The notes under the pieces are model-generated. The model had not been told where the DNA came from. It worked only from the letters and a program-made list of their open reading frames with translations, and searched no databases. A DNA stretch of 64,000 bases from Clavibacter michiganensis (GTDB lineage: Bacteria; Actinomycetota; Actinomycetes; Actinomycetales; Microbacteriaceae): positions 1,364,001-1,428,000 of the forward strand of contig NZ_JAFBBJ010000001.1 in NCBI RefSeq assembly GCF_016907085.1, in the 5' to 3' direction. Both the position numbers and the translations under genes were made by a program. Of this stretch, positions 63,718-64,000 are shown in pieces. Position 1 is the first letter of the stretch. Every line of letters starts with the position of its first letter.

Positions 63718-64000
63718 CTAGTTCGCGCCGCTGGTGTTGATGCCGCCGTTGACGCCGTTGGGGTAGAACCCGCCCTTCGTCACGGCCTTGTTGTTCAGGT
63801 ACACGATGTTGAGGACCTGACCCGTGGTGCGGCTGAACGCGATGCCGTTCGCGTCGGTCGGCACGAGGTTCGCGCCGCCCGAGACCGTGATGCCCTGGTC
63901 GAGGTCCGTGGACCCGTCGAGGGAGTCGCGCGCGTTGGAGATCGCGTTGGTCGGGGCCGCGAGGCCCTTCGCGAACAGCGAGGTGCGGATGATGCCCGCG
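63718..64000 (-). CDS. C-terminal part of an unrecognised Asn/Gly-rich protein, partial
   Basis: An open frame of 93 residues runs in from the window edge and stops with TAG at 63718. Its end reads FYPNGVNGGINTSGAN, preceded by FSRTTGQVLNIVYLNNKAV and DLDQGITVSGGANLVPTDA. The composition (Asn, Gly, Thr, Ser; no cysteine) suggests an extracellular or surface protein. The N-terminus, and so the family, lies outside the window. Confidence 0.6.
   Translation of the reverse strand, partial: AGIIRTSLFAKGLAAPTNAISNARDSLDGSTDLDQGITVSGGANLVPTDANGIAFSRTTGQVLNIVYLNNKAVTKGGFYPNGVNGGINTSGAN

Overview
The window looks like a chromosomal segment of a high-GC actinobacterium of the family Microbacteriaceae, most likely Clavibacter or a close relative. 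The grounds are the GC-rich sequence, GTG starts and 1- or 4-base start/stop overlaps, frequent GGATCC hexamers, actinobacterial marker families (DUF3090, DUF4245, DUF4307, an SCO1664-type protein), the mycothiol enzyme Mca, a SufU-type scaffold and secreted plant-polysaccharide-active proteins. The genus is inferred, not proven. I saw no rRNA, tRNA, CRISPR array, transposase or integrase.

Layout. 1-1.9 kb: a HAD phosphatase and PhnD phosphonate-binding lipoprotein operon, on the minus strand, with a PHO-box-like promoter. 2-6.8 kb: the glycine cleavage operon gcvT-gcvH-gcvP on the minus strand behind a tandem glycine riboswitch. 6.9-8.7 kb: an SseB-like protein, a BlaI-type regulator and a CopC-type copper protein. 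8.7-12.9 kb: a secreted alkaline phosphatase with its own 11-bp-periodic PHO-box-like repeats, then sufS-sufU and a ChaB/Rho_N protein. 12.9-19.3 kb: a secreted GH43-type galactosidase, a GNAT acetyltransferase, two convergent zinc-ribbon nuclease-fold proteins (VSR-like and GIY-YIG), a small membrane protein and a small winged-helix-like protein. 19.3-26.8 kb: two amino-acid permeases, a universal stress protein, a membrane-anchored HNH protein, a thioredoxin-like lipoprotein, and the conserved phosphatase/DUF3090/SCO1664 operon.

26.8-32.3 kb is an AT-richer island without GGATCC sites. It holds a tightly packed four-gene operon: an N6-adenine DNA methylase, a protein with two GHKL ATPase modules (MORC/Hsp90-like at the N-terminus, histidine-kinase core at the C-terminus), a receiver protein lacking the conserved lysine, and a ComEC-like metallo-beta-lactamase-fold hydrolase. 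I know of no named system with this composition. It is my best candidate for an undescribed, possibly anti-phage, system.

32.3-46.5 kb is conserved housekeeping: ychF, a DnaQ-like exonuclease, rmuC, fba, ispH, xseA-xseB, a carbonic anhydrase, fumC, a PIN-PhoH ATPase, an isoprenyl transferase and a hemolysin III protein. 46.5-50.7 kb is a UgpAEB-like ABC importer with a UgpQ-like phosphodiesterase and no ATPase gene, behind a perfect LacI-type palindrome. 50.8-58.1 kb holds small membrane and secreted proteins, mca, a DUF4307 protein, greA, ilvA, an AI-2E-type permease, a YcaQ-like DNA glycosylase and LemA. 58.2-64 kb holds a glycoside hydrolase family 1 protein that has lost both catalytic glutamates, a large Ig-like/multi-membrane-span protein, an APC permease and the end of an unrecognised protein.

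How the genes connect: phosphate scavenging is a recurring theme, with the phosphonate-binding operon and the alkaline phosphatase carrying similar PHO-box-like repeats and the Ugp-like system able to supply glycerol phosphate. One-carbon metabolism is glycine-controlled through the riboswitch. Unusual nuclease-fold and defence-like genes are concentrated between 16 and 32 kb.
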